DNA from: Desulfomonile tiedjei
GTDB taxonomy: Bacteria > Desulfobacterota > Desulfomonilia > Desulfomonilales > Desulfomonilaceae
Length of the DNA stretch: 10,484 bases
Direction: 5' to 3'
Assembly: GCA_020718965.1 (NCBI GenBank)
Contig: DYRE01000054.1
Location: 1 to 10,484, forward strand
Under the pieces are notes generated by a model, which saw only the letters and a list, made by a program, of their open reading frames with translations, had not been told where the DNA came from and did not search any database. A program made the translations under genes and the position numbers. Below, piece after piece: positions 1-7,573 of this stretch. The first letter of the stretch is position 1. The number at the start of each line of letters is the position of its first letter.

Positions 1-2
1 AT

Positions 3-326
3 TTGGAGCAGAGGTTTCTTACAAGCGCCGGCTACAATGTCATAGTGGCCACCAACGGAAGAGAAGCCCTGGATATCTATCGCTCCAGAAGACAAGAAAT
101 ATCTCTAGTGGTTCTGGATCTGCTCATGCCGGAAATGTCGGGCAGAGACTGTCTTATGGAACTGCTCAAGGTTGACCCGTCGGTAAAAGTTTTGATTGCC
201 AGTGGTTATGCGCCGGAAGATGAGTTACACAAAGAGATCCGACCTCTCGTCAGGGGTTTTTTGCACAAGCCTTTTGCGATGACGGACCTGCTGAACCAGG
301 CGTGTTCCGTTTTGGACAGTGATTAA
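3..326 (+). CDS. C-terminal receiver domain of a two-component protein (5' partial)
   Basis: This is the 3' end of a signalling gene cut by the left window edge; the apparent TTG start at base 3 is only the first in-frame start-like codon. The visible part is a response-regulator receiver (CheY-like) domain without its first strand and acidic pair. The phosphoacceptor Asp lies in VVLDLLMP (visible residue 39), the switch Ser in LIASGYAP, and the conserved Lys-Pro in HKPF. The domain ends at the stop codon with no output domain, which fits either a single-domain regulator or the receiver tail of a hybrid kinase. It closely resembles the receiver that ends the downstream kinase (shared IY, ISLV, LDL, MP, CL, DP and SG positions), so I favour a paralogous hybrid kinase. 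The gap to the next gene is 66 nt on the same strand. Confidence 0.88.
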   Translation: MEQRFLTSAGYNVIVATNGREALDIYRSRRQEISLVVLDLLMPEMSGRDCLMELLKVDPSVKVLIASGYAPEDELHKEIRPLVRGFLHKPFAMTDLLNQACSVLDSD

Positions 327-392
327 ACCTTAATTCGAGGGCCAAATCCTGTTTTAGTATATCAATGGTTTTCAACTCCGAGGTATCCCGTC

Positions 393-3300
393 ATGCAAGA
401 CCAAGACAAAACCAAGGAACAGCTTATCGATGAGTTGAACAAAATGCGACACAAGGTGGCCGAATTCGAGGCTGCTGAGGGTAAGAGTTTAGGTCCAGGA
501 AAGATCCTTCGACAAAGTGAAGGATTACGAGAGATTGAGAAGAATCTTAGTGGAAAGCCCCCCAATATGCTTTCGCCTGACAATGAAACAGAGCAGGATG
601 AATTTGCTAAGGTCGTCGATATTCCTCAAATCCAGTCGCTCATGGATGACTTTTATAAACTCACGAATATTGGTATCGCCATTCTTGACTTGAAAGGGAA
701 CGTTCTGGTCGCTAATGGATGGCATGATATCTGTACAAAATTCCATCGTGTCCATCCGGAAACTCTCAAGAATTGTCTTGAAAGTGATGTCTATCTAACA
801 CAGAACGTTAGAGAAGGAGAGTATCTCTTATATAAATGCAAAAATAACATGTGGGACGTTGTTACGCCCATCTTTATGGGAGGAAAACACGTGGGCAATG
901 TTTTCTATGGACAGTTCCTGTTTGAGGATGAAGCCCCTGATATAGACTTGTTCGCTGCACAGGCCGAGCGGTACGGATTTGACAAGTCTGAATACCTTGC
1001 TGCCCTTCAAAGAGTTCTAAGGTGGAGTAAAGAGAAAACTGCAGACTTGATGAGGTTTTACTCGAAATTGGCATCGATGATAGGCCATCTTAGCCACAGT
1101 AACCTAAAGCTAAGTAAGACGCTGATCGAGTCCAGGATGGCTGCGGATGCGCTGCGTGAGAGTGAAGAGAAGTATCGAAATCTTGTGGAAAGGATTAGCG
1201 ACGTTATCTTTGAAATCGACGGAAGGGGGACGCTGACCTATCTCAGTCCGGCTGTCCGGAATGCGTTTGGATACGAAGCCGAAGATTTCGTAGGTAAGAC
1301 GTTCCTGGAATTTGTTCATCCGGAAGATAGAGGCTTGTTGATCAAGAGATTTGCTGAACTCACTAAAGGGGTCGAATATCCTCTGGAATATCGTGTAGTG
1401 GGGAAATCTGGCCAGGTCCACCATGTCCGGACACACACAAAACCTATTATGAAGGAGAATACCTTCGAGGGCGCCAGGGGAACCCTCATTGACATCACTG
1501 AACGCAAGCGAATATATGAAGCCCTACGACAAAGTGAGGACAAATTTAGCAAAGCATTTTTCTTGAGCCCCGACGCTATGGCAATGACTCGTGTTGCTGA
1601 TGGCGTATATGTGTCAGTCAATGAAAGCTTCAGGGAGATTCTTGGTTACTCTGATGAGGAAGTTATCGGAAAAACATCGTTGGAAATTAATATATGGGAG
1701 AACCCTGAAGACAGGAAGAAATTAATCGAAGGCCTTAGAGCTGATGGCGCAGTTAGCAATTTTGAGGCTCGTTTGCTTGCCAAGAACGGTGATATTCTGT
1801 GTGGACTTATTTCAGCCGCAATTGTCGTGCTCAATGGAGTAGAGCATATTCTGCACATTGCAAGGGATATCACCGAGCGTAAGCGATTCGAAGATGATTT
1901 GCAAAAGAGTGAGGAAAAGTTTGCTAAAGTTTTTCACTTCGCTCCAGCATTAATGACCCTTAGCAATCTGGATGACGGAGCTTTCCTTGATGTTAATGAC
2001 AAATTTTGCGAGGTATCAGGATTTGGTCGCGCGGAGTCTCTCGGAAAAACATCGGTCGACTTGGGCTGGATTACGCCAGAAGATCGAATGCGGTTAATTG
2101 AAGAGCTGCAGGCCCACGGGAACGTCACCGGGATGGACCTCAAGCTTCTCGCCAAGGACAAAAGACAAATCCACTGCATCTATAACGGTGAATTGATACA
2201 AACAAAGGACCGCCAACTGCTTTTGTCAATAGCCTTGGACATAACCGAGCGCAAGAAAATTGAGGAACAGTTACGGGACTCGGATAAGAAGACGCGACTA
2301 TTGGTAGAACAATCTCCCGTTGGAATCGCAATATTCCAGGACGGCGAGTACCGTTACGCCAATCCGGAACTTCTGAAGATCTTCGGCTGCGAAAGTGACG
2401 ATCAGATTCTAGGGGAACCGATCATCCGGTTTGTAGCTCCGGGCCATCAACGACTCTTCATTGAACGCTGCAAAAAACACATTGAGGGTAGGAGTTTCAG
2501 GTCATCTTACCAAGTGGAGGGGATCAATAGAAACGGCGAATTGTTTGACATGGTTCTGTGGCCCAAAAAAATTGATTATCAAGGACAACCGGCAATCCTG
2601 GCTTTTGTAATGGATGTCACCGAGATAAGAAACCTGCGGGACCAACTCATGAGAGCCCAGAAAATGGAGGCGATCGGTACGCTGGCGGGTGGGATTGCCC
2701 ATGACTTCAACAATATACTACAGGTTATATTGGGATACTCGGAACTCATGCTCATGAATCCTGCTTTGCCAGATCAATTTAGTCGAGGAATTAAATCTAT
2801 CAATAAGGTTGCTTTGAATGGAGCTGATTTGGTTAGGCAGTTGCTCACATTCGCAAGAAAGACCGAAAGCAGCGTGGAGCCTTTAAATCTAAATGACAAA
2901 ATCACGCAAACCAGTGAACTGCTGCGCCGAGCCATTCCGAAGATGACTAAAATTGAACTCAAGCTTTCAAGTAAACCAACCTTAATAAATGCCGACCCAT
3001 CCCAAATTGAGCAGATTGTTATGAATCTTGCGGTAAATGCCGACCATGCCATGCCGGGAGGCGGCAACCTGACGATTGAGACTCAAACCGTTAACCTTGA
3101 TCGGGCTTACTGCTTAGATCATGTGGAAGCCACACCAGGCCCCCACGTTTTGCTTAGTGTATCCGACACAGGTCACGGGATTGACAGAAAGACATTGGAA
3201 CGAATTTTCGAACCATTCTTTACCACCAAAGGGCCGGGCATAGGGACAGGGCTCGGTCTGTCCATGGTTTACGGGATCGTCAAACAGCATGGTGGGCATA

Positions 3301-3782
3301 TCACGTGTTATAGTGAACCTGGAGCGGGCGCAACGTTCAACATATATTTCCCTGCGATGGATTCTGATGTCAAACCCGACAAGCCGATGGATTTGGTCAT
3401 CCCGAAAGGGGGGACAGAAACCATTCTCCTGGTGGATGATGATGAAAGTGTTCGGTGTGTTGCCGAGCAAATGCTACTTCAGTACGGTTATCGTGTGATT
3501 ATGGCGTCAAACGGTATTGAAGCGCTTGAGATATATAGTTTAAAGCGAGAAATCATATCACTTGTCATTCTGGATTTGTTCATGCCGGGGATGGGGGGCA
3601 AAGAATGCCTTAGGGCCTTGTTGACAATGGATCCTAAAGTTAGGGCGCTTGTGGTAAGTGGATTCACTCAGAATGGCGAGATTGGAGAGGTATTGGATTC
3701 AGGGGCCAAAGGCTTTGTCGGTAAACCGTTTGAAACGGCGGAACTCCTTGAGAAGATCCGGAAGATTATCGATGAGGAGTAA
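393..3782 (+). CDS. PocR/multi-PAS hybrid sensor histidine kinase with C-terminal receiver
   Basis: The protein has 1129 residues. Its order is: charged, probably coiled N-terminus (1-70); PocR-type ligand-binding domain (about 77-232, with IQSLMDDFYKLT, the Cys at 149 and the GNVFYGQF core); PAS 1 (257-373), PAS 2 (381-498), PAS 3 (505-622) and PAS 4 (629-745), the first three ending in D-I-T-E-R-K; HisKA with H770 in GGIAHDFNN; HATPase with N box N878-N882, G1 box D925-T-G-H-G, F box 939-943 and G2 box G951-T-G-L-G-L; and a receiver with D1015-D1017, phosphoacceptor D1061 and K1111. All catalytic residues are present. No transmembrane segment is seen, so it should be cytoplasmic. H770 should phosphorylate itself and then D1061. 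ATG 393 follows CCGAGGT at a normal distance. The ligand and downstream target are unknown. Confidence 0.95.
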   Translation: MQDQDKTKEQLIDELNKMRHKVAEFEAAEGKSLGPGKILRQSEGLREIEKNLSGKPPNMLSPDNETEQDEFAKVVDIPQIQSLMDDFYKLTNIGIAILDLKGNVLVANGWHDICTKFHRVHPETLKNCLESDVYLTQNVREGEYLLYKCKNNMWDVVTPIFMGGKHVGNVFYGQFLFEDEAPDIDLFAAQAERYGFDKSEYLAALQRVLRWSKEKTADLMRFYSKLASMIGHLSHSNLKLSKTLIESRMAADALRESEEKYRNLVERISDVIFEIDGRGTLTYLSPAVRNAFGYEAEDFVGKTFLEFVHPEDRGLLIKRFAELTKGVEYPLEYRVVGKSGQVHHVRTHTKPIMKENTFEGARGTLIDITERKRIYEALRQSEDKFSKAFFLSPDAMAMTRVADGVYVSVNESFREILGYSDEEVIGKTSLEINIWENPEDRKKLIEGLRADGAVSNFEARLLAKNGDILCGLISAAIVVLNGVEHILHIARDITERKRFEDDLQKSEEKFAKVFHFAPALMTLSNLDDGAFLDVNDKFCEVSGFGRAESLGKTSVDLGWITPEDRMRLIEELQAHGNVTGMDLKLLAKDKRQIHCIYNGELIQTKDRQLLLSIALDITERKKIEEQLRDSDKKTRLLVEQSPVGIAIFQDGEYRYANPELLKIFGCESDDQILGEPIIRFVAPGHQRLFIERCKKHIEGRSFRSSYQVEGINRNGELFDMVLWPKKIDYQGQPAILAFVMDVTEIRNLRDQLMRAQKMEAIGTLAGGIAHDFNNILQVILGYSELMLMNPALPDQFSRGIKSINKVALNGADLVRQLLTFARKTESSVEPLNLNDKITQTSELLRRAIPKMTKIELKLSSKPTLINADPSQIEQIVMNLAVNADHAMPGGGNLTIETQTVNLDRAYCLDHVEATPGPHVLLSVSDTGHGIDRKTLERIFEPFFTTKGPGIGTGLGLSMVYGIVKQHGGHITCYSEPGAGATFNIYFPAMDSDVKPDKPMDLVIPKGGTETILLVDDDESVRCVAEQMLLQYGYRVIMASNGIEALEIYSLKREIISLVILDLFMPGMGGKECLRALLTMDPKVRALVVSGFTQNGEIGEVLDSGAKGFVGKPFETAELLEKIRKIIDEE

Positions 3783-3901
3783 AACCAAGACCTAGTCGGG
3801 ACTTTCAAAAACCTTACTACACCAGAAAGCTGATGATTCGATTGCCAGGCATATTGGATTGAAAGTGTCCAAGAGATATAAGGGATTGGATTTACGCTAC
3901 T

Positions 3902-4075
3902 ATGAGAGAAAAGAATCTGATACTCGTTGTAGATGACAGCCCAACCGTATTGCGCGAGCTCTCTCTGAAGTCAAGAAACTCAGCGGATTCCTCCCCCCTT
4001 TGCTTTTCCTGCAAAAAGATAAGGGATGACAAGGGTTATTGGAGCGAAGTGGAACGATACATAGGGCAACATTAG
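3902..4075 (+). pseudogene. Relic of a receiver-containing signalling gene (internal deletion plus frameshift)
   Basis: From ATG 3902 the frame reads 57 codons. It begins MREKNLILVVDDSPTVL, the first strand and acidic pair of a receiver domain, and ends with CFSCKKIRDDKGYWSEVE. That tail is the Cys-rich motif found near the C-terminus of many deltaproteobacterial sensor proteins, normally after a leucine-rich linker and followed by FSH and CPEC. The roughly 100 residues that complete a receiver are missing. Between about 3943 and 3997 the adjacent frame reads RALSEVKKLSGFLP, the normal linker before the Cys motif. Removing one C from the C6 run at 3993-3998 would rejoin linker and tail in frame. 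The simplest history is an internal deletion near 3953-3966, a one-base C-tract change, and loss of the 3' end. No convincing ribosome binding site precedes the ATG. Confidence 0.75.
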
Positions 4076-4512
4076 TAAGCCCAATTCAGTATCGTCTACA
4101 AATGCAATGCAAAAAGCGATTGAATCTGGACTAATCATCACTGGTTGAGCTGACATAGATTAAGAAGCATTGGGATTTGATCGACCTGGAGGCTGAGAGG
4201 CCATGGCGCGGTCGCCCTCCCCTCGTCCAATTTCAATATTAGCATTTAATTTCACGGTCCATGGGGGCTTTTACGTCTAAAAGAGCCTGGCCTGACAACA
4301 CTACCCTATCAGACATTTCTATTAAGGCTGATACGAAAAATATTTTCCCGATAGAAACTTTGCCGCCTATGGGGCCTCTTCAAACATCTTCATAGATATC
4401 ATTAAGTTGTAAAAATCAATTAACCGCTATCTGGCCATAACTTCTTTGAGTACAGGTAATAATGCCCTGAATAAAATCCGTTTTTTTTTTGGCGCCGAAC
4501 CCCATTTTTTAT

Positions 4513-4542
4513 TTGACTTTATTTATAGTCATTAGGTAGATT
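4513..4542 (+). promoter_or_regulatory. Candidate sigma70-type promoter for the glycosidase gene
   Basis: TTGACT at 4513-4518 (5 of 6 to the -35 consensus), an 18-nt spacer, and TAGATT at 4537-4542 (4 of 6 to the -10). It lies in AT-rich DNA about 145 nt before the ATG at 4687, leaving a long leader that contains the inverted repeat at 4567-4597. Chance matches are common in such DNA. Confidence 0.3.
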
Positions 4543-4566
4543 AAAAATTGAGGGTGTAGTGTTTTT

Positions 4567-4597
4567 TCCACAATACTACTTTAACTGGCGTTGTGGA
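4567..4597. repeat. Inverted repeat TCCACAA/TTGTGGA upstream of the glycosidase gene
   Basis: Perfect 7-bp arms at 4567-4573 and 4591-4597 are separated by 17 nt, about 90 nt before the start codon and just downstream of the candidate promoter. It could be an operator for a dimeric regulator or a leader hairpin. No T-tract follows, so it is not an intrinsic terminator. Confidence 0.35.
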
Positions 4598-4686
4598 TGG
4601 GGCGTGTTCTTAACCTCAACATTTTTCGAAATTCCTAACGCACTTATTTCTTATTGAGTTTTGGTTAATTCAAGGGGAGTGGTCTG

Positions 4687-5901
4687 ATGTATCAGAGAGT
4701 GTTCATCTTTGTAAAAACAACATTATTTGTATTAGTCTTTCTAATTGCGTCAAATGTGGTTCCGGCCACTGAAATCAATACATTGTCATATGACCTGGCA
4801 AGAGTTGAACCGCAAAATGAAAATCGGGGTTTGGTAGAACATTTTCCTGACTTCGGCGCCATCCCTGATTGGCTCTCATCGGTCCTGAACTGGGTCCCGC
4901 CTGAGTGTTGTCCGAGTTTGACAACCACATGCGAAACGGATGAACTGCAAACGGAGAGCGGTGAGAACTTCACAGGGCGCCAAGATCAGGAACCTTCCGT
5001 TTCCACTACAAACGCAATGGTCGTGAACGATATACCACCACTCTACACGTCGCCCAGGATTGATGGAGAAGGGATCTGGGTGAGCGACGACACCCCTGTC
5101 GGTGAAGATGGCAAACCGCTGATATACAAAACGGTTTACCGTCCCAGTGTGGAATTTCCAAACACTGTTGTTTACATGGCCGTTTTTGACATGAGCCGCC
5201 TCAAACCACGACTCTTCATTGGCCGATCTGAACCAGGCATATACAAAGTTTCGAATATTTCACAGAAGGAAAGTCTCTCAAAAATAGTGGCGATAACCAA
5301 TGCCATGTGGATGCAACAACATTCCAAAGGGGGTGGAGCGATAGTCAGAGGCAAGGTTGTCTATCCAATGGCGCCCGGGATGGCTACTATGGTTGTGTAC
5401 ACCGATGACTCAGTAGATGTTCTTGAATGGAACGCGGAGATTCCATTGTCAATCGTTAAAGACGCCCGGCAATTGAGCCATCTTATTCTGAAGAACGGTA
5501 AGGTCGTTGAGAATGTTTTGGAACTAGGAAAAGTCGTTGATTCTGAAATAGGTTTGGGCGGTCGATTGATTGATACGGGAGGCGCCAGCACGATGGAAAG
5601 GGCAAACTGGTTTCTGGCTAATCGGACCGCCTTCGGCGTGAGGGACGACGGAAATCTTGTATTCGTAATGGGGCATCATGTCAGCACTAAAGACCTTGCC
5701 AGAGCCTTAGCTCTTGCAGGGTGCAAACGGGCCATTCACGCTGACGCAAACATTCATAATGTAGTATGCAATTTCTATTTCAGGGATGAAAACGATAAAA
5801 TTGTAAAACGAGATAAACTCTCTCCGGACCAGCTTGATTACACATTGAACCGATATGATAAGGGATACGCTAAAGATTTCTTCGTCTTTTACGAGAAATA
5901 G
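4687..5901 (+). CDS. Exported phosphodiester glycosidase (NAGPA-domain) family protein
   Basis: The 404-aa product starts with a signal peptide (hydrophobic core about 11-25, likely cleavage after V-P-A at 27). A low-complexity linker with a CC pair follows, then from about residue 125 a domain of the NAGPA/phosphodiester glycosidase type. It opens with GEGIW, contains YKTVYRPSVEFPNTVVYMAV, a central GGGAIVRGKVVYPMAPG, N312-R-T-A-F-G (the family's R-T-A-x-G strand) and the late ALALAGCKRAIHADAN motif with D353 and N355, which matches the 'LDIN' position of bacterial homologues. Family members cleave sugar-1-phosphodiester links, such as uncovering mannose-6-phosphate in animals; the bacterial substrate is mostly unknown. 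The protein should act in the periplasm or on the surface. The ATG is fixed by AGGGGAG at 4673-4679. The next gene starts 138 nt later on the same strand. Confidence 0.85.
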   Translation: MYQRVFIFVKTTLFVLVFLIASNVVPATEINTLSYDLARVEPQNENRGLVEHFPDFGAIPDWLSSVLNWVPPECCPSLTTTCETDELQTESGENFTGRQDQEPSVSTTNAMVVNDIPPLYTSPRIDGEGIWVSDDTPVGEDGKPLIYKTVYRPSVEFPNTVVYMAVFDMSRLKPRLFIGRSEPGIYKVSNISQKESLSKIVAITNAMWMQQHSKGGGAIVRGKVVYPMAPGMATMVVYTDDSVDVLEWNAEIPLSIVKDARQLSHLILKNGKVVENVLELGKVVDSEIGLGGRLIDTGGASTMERANWFLANRTAFGVRDDGNLVFVMGHHVSTKDLARALALAGCKRAIHADANIHNVVCNFYFRDENDKIVKRDKLSPDQLDYTLNRYDKGYAKDFFVFYEK

Positions 5902-6039
5902 GGCTCTCTAAAGGATCTTTTATTCATGTGTCCGGGGCGAATTAGATAATTGGAATTTAGGGCTTTTATTGAATACTGGCACGGAAATTATCAGGTCACG
6001 TTTTTATCATTCTTCATCTGGGAGTGAGAAGACAATTTC

Positions 6040-6933
6040 ATGAGAAAAGCGCTCATCATATTTCTGTTGGGGCTGAACATTGTTTTGGCGTTTGACTATT
6101 CCACGTGTCGATCCGACCAGATTAGACAGCCTGCGTCTATTGCTCAAACACCTGGGAATTCGGAGATTGTAAATGCGACTCCATTCTGGATCGTGGTCAA
6201 CATGTTCACAGGCAGGACATCAAGACAGGCGATAAAGGTCCGGGAAACTTTGAAGCGTCTTGGCGCCGGCGACGGTGGAATAGTGTTACCATACGCGGAG
6301 ATTACAATTGAAAATATGAAATTACTTCGTCCCGCCTTTCTTGTCTTAAGCCCCAATGGCATACCATGGTGCAATTACAGGGGAAAGAATGGGGTAGATC
6401 TTGCCAATTTTTTAAAAGACTTGACCGTCATTATAGAAGATATGGATATACCGGTATTAGGGATTTGCGGCGGCCACCAGGCGCTCGCCATGGCTTTTGG
6501 CGGAAAGGTAGGGCCAATACGTGGCGGAGAGGATGACTGCTTTCCATACGGACATAATCCGACAGAAAGGGGCCGGCGCGATATTCACATCCTTCATAAA
6601 GATCCACTTTTTTCAGGTCTGGGCAAATCCCTGAATCTTCTTGAAAGCCACTATGATGAGGTTAAGAGACTACCCAAGGGTTTTATTGCCCTAGGGCTAA
6701 ATGAACTTTGTCCGTATCAAATTATCCGACATCTTGACAGGCCCGCATACGGTGTTCAAGCCCATACGGAATATTTTGAGAATTCAAGGCCAGATGGAGG
6801 CATACTTCTGAAAAATTTTCTTGAAATTGCCAGAACTCACAACATTACAGCCAGGTATGTCGACAGGACGAGGAGCATTCTCTCGCAAATTGAAGTGATA
6901 GGATTTGGAAACTTTAGAAAGACAATTTGGTAA
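6040..6933 (+). CDS. Exported class I glutamine-amidotransferase-like protein
   Basis: The 297-aa product has an N-terminal signal peptide (MRKALIIFLLGLNIVLA, likely cleavage after residue 17; the Cys at about 23 does not sit in a lipobox). Residues about 48-265 form a class I GATase fold. The nucleophile elbow is G141-I-C143-G-G-H-Q, and the His/Glu pair is in Q240-A-H242-T-E244; the usual Pro of QxHPE is Thr here. The Cys-His-Glu triad is therefore intact. GATases of this class hydrolyse glutamine or related gamma-glutamyl amides and normally work in the cytoplasm with a synthase partner. No synthase domain or partner gene is nearby, so it may be a stand-alone hydrolase such as a gamma-glutamyl peptidase. 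A GGAGTGAGAAG stretch precedes ATG 6040. It is probably cotranscribed with the membrane protein 20 nt downstream. Confidence 0.85.
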   Translation: MRKALIIFLLGLNIVLAFDYSTCRSDQIRQPASIAQTPGNSEIVNATPFWIVVNMFTGRTSRQAIKVRETLKRLGAGDGGIVLPYAEITIENMKLLRPAFLVLSPNGIPWCNYRGKNGVDLANFLKDLTVIIEDMDIPVLGICGGHQALAMAFGGKVGPIRGGEDDCFPYGHNPTERGRRDIHILHKDPLFSGLGKSLNLLESHYDEVKRLPKGFIALGLNELCPYQIIRHLDRPAYGVQAHTEYFENSRPDGGILLKNFLEIARTHNITARYVDRTRSILSQIEVIGFGNFRKTIW

Positions 6934-6953
6934 TAGAATGAAGGTATAAAACC

Positions 6954-7496
6954 ATGGCCCATGAAAAAGTCGCCGGAGAAATGGTGGAGATTACATTTAA
7001 GGTATTGGTTAATTCCTACAGATTATTCACCATCTTATTTGTAATGGCGCTTCTCCTGGTGGTAGTTCCTCTCCTTTTGTTATTGGTCAGTAGTGGAATC
7101 GAGGCATATTTTTTGACCCATCGATTCAGGCTGTTACACATGGTGTTTGGTATCTTTAGCCTTGCTCTAGGGTTTTACACAGTAATTTGGGCCATCATAT
7201 CACAGCGTCAAACGTCGCATCGCGCATCAGATCCTGATACCTCTACTAAAGAATCGACGATCCAGGGGTTCAAGTTTAGATGTGGGAACCCTTTGTTACT
7301 TGGATGTATAATTTATTGTTTTGGAGTGGGTACTATTCTAGGCTCAATCACCATGGGTTTAACCATGTTTTGTCTCAGCCTTATCGTAGGTACTTGCTAC
7401 GTGAAATTTGTTGAGAAAAGAGACTTATATATCAGGCTTGGACAAAAACATAAAAAATGCGGTCACAAAGCGCCATTTTTGATTGTGAGATTCTAG
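6954..7496 (+). CDS. Membrane protein resembling the PEMT/ICMT methyltransferase family (divergent)
   Basis: The 180-aa product has four hydrophobic segments (about 25-46, 61-82, 113-131 and 132-150). The C-terminal half follows the phospholipid/isoprenylcysteine methyltransferase pattern. G105-F-K-F-R-C-G-N-P113 aligns with the family's GPYRYCRNP; then come LLLG, two helices, E154-K-R-D-L in place of EExxL, and LGQKHKKC...LIVRF in place of the FGxxYxxY...VPRF ending. The Arg of RNP is Gly111 and the second Glu is Lys155. These positions help bind S-adenosylmethionine in the family, so activity may be lost or changed. The family relationship is my reading of the pattern and not a search result. 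GAAGGT ends 8 nt before ATG 6954. The start lies 20 nt after the amidotransferase-like gene, which indicates one transcript. Confidence 0.72.
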   Translation: MAHEKVAGEMVEITFKVLVNSYRLFTILFVMALLLVVVPLLLLLVSSGIEAYFLTHRFRLLHMVFGIFSLALGFYTVIWAIISQRQTSHRASDPDTSTKESTIQGFKFRCGNPLLLGCIIYCFGVGTILGSITMGLTMFCLSLIVGTCYVKFVEKRDLYIRLGQKHKKCGHKAPFLIVRF

Positions 7497-7548
7497 TAGG
7501 CTTAATGTGTAGAAATGAGTAGCATCTAGTGGTTTTTTCTCCGCGCAT

Positions 7549-7573
7549 ATATCAAGAATCAGACTCTTGATAT
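7549..7573. repeat. Perfect 9-bp inverted repeat (ATATCAAGA/TCTTGATAT)
   Basis: Arms at 7549-7557 and 7565-7573 enclose a 7-nt loop. No T-tract follows on either strand, so an intrinsic terminator is unlikely. It lies about 50 nt after the membrane-protein stop codon and overlaps the last codons of the antitoxin relic, so it could be a transcript-end stabiliser, an operator, or a scar of the event that truncated the relic. Confidence 0.45.

Larger units (their letters stand above)
3783..4686. other. 900-nt gap with a signalling-gene relic and the leader of the next gene
   Basis: Apart from the relic at 3902-4075, no gene can be supported here. A stop-free stretch of 47 codons on the minus strand (4239-4379) lacks a ribosome binding site and a recognisable motif. 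An imperfect hairpin (GGCTTTTA/TAAAAGAGCC, about 4267-4288) has no T-tract. From 4480 the DNA becomes AT-rich, with a T11 run, a candidate promoter and an inverted repeat (separate entries). No clear terminator follows the kinase stop codon. Confidence 0.6.

Noticed and set aside
4239..4379. Stop-free 47-codon stretch on the minus strand, with a 44-codon ATG frame opposite
   Set aside because: Both strands are open at once, which is common by chance; neither has a ribosome binding site or a motif I recognise.
7549..7573. Inverted repeat considered as a terminator for the methyltransferase-like gene
   Set aside because: The stem is only one-third GC and no T-tract follows on either strand, so it is listed only as a repeat.
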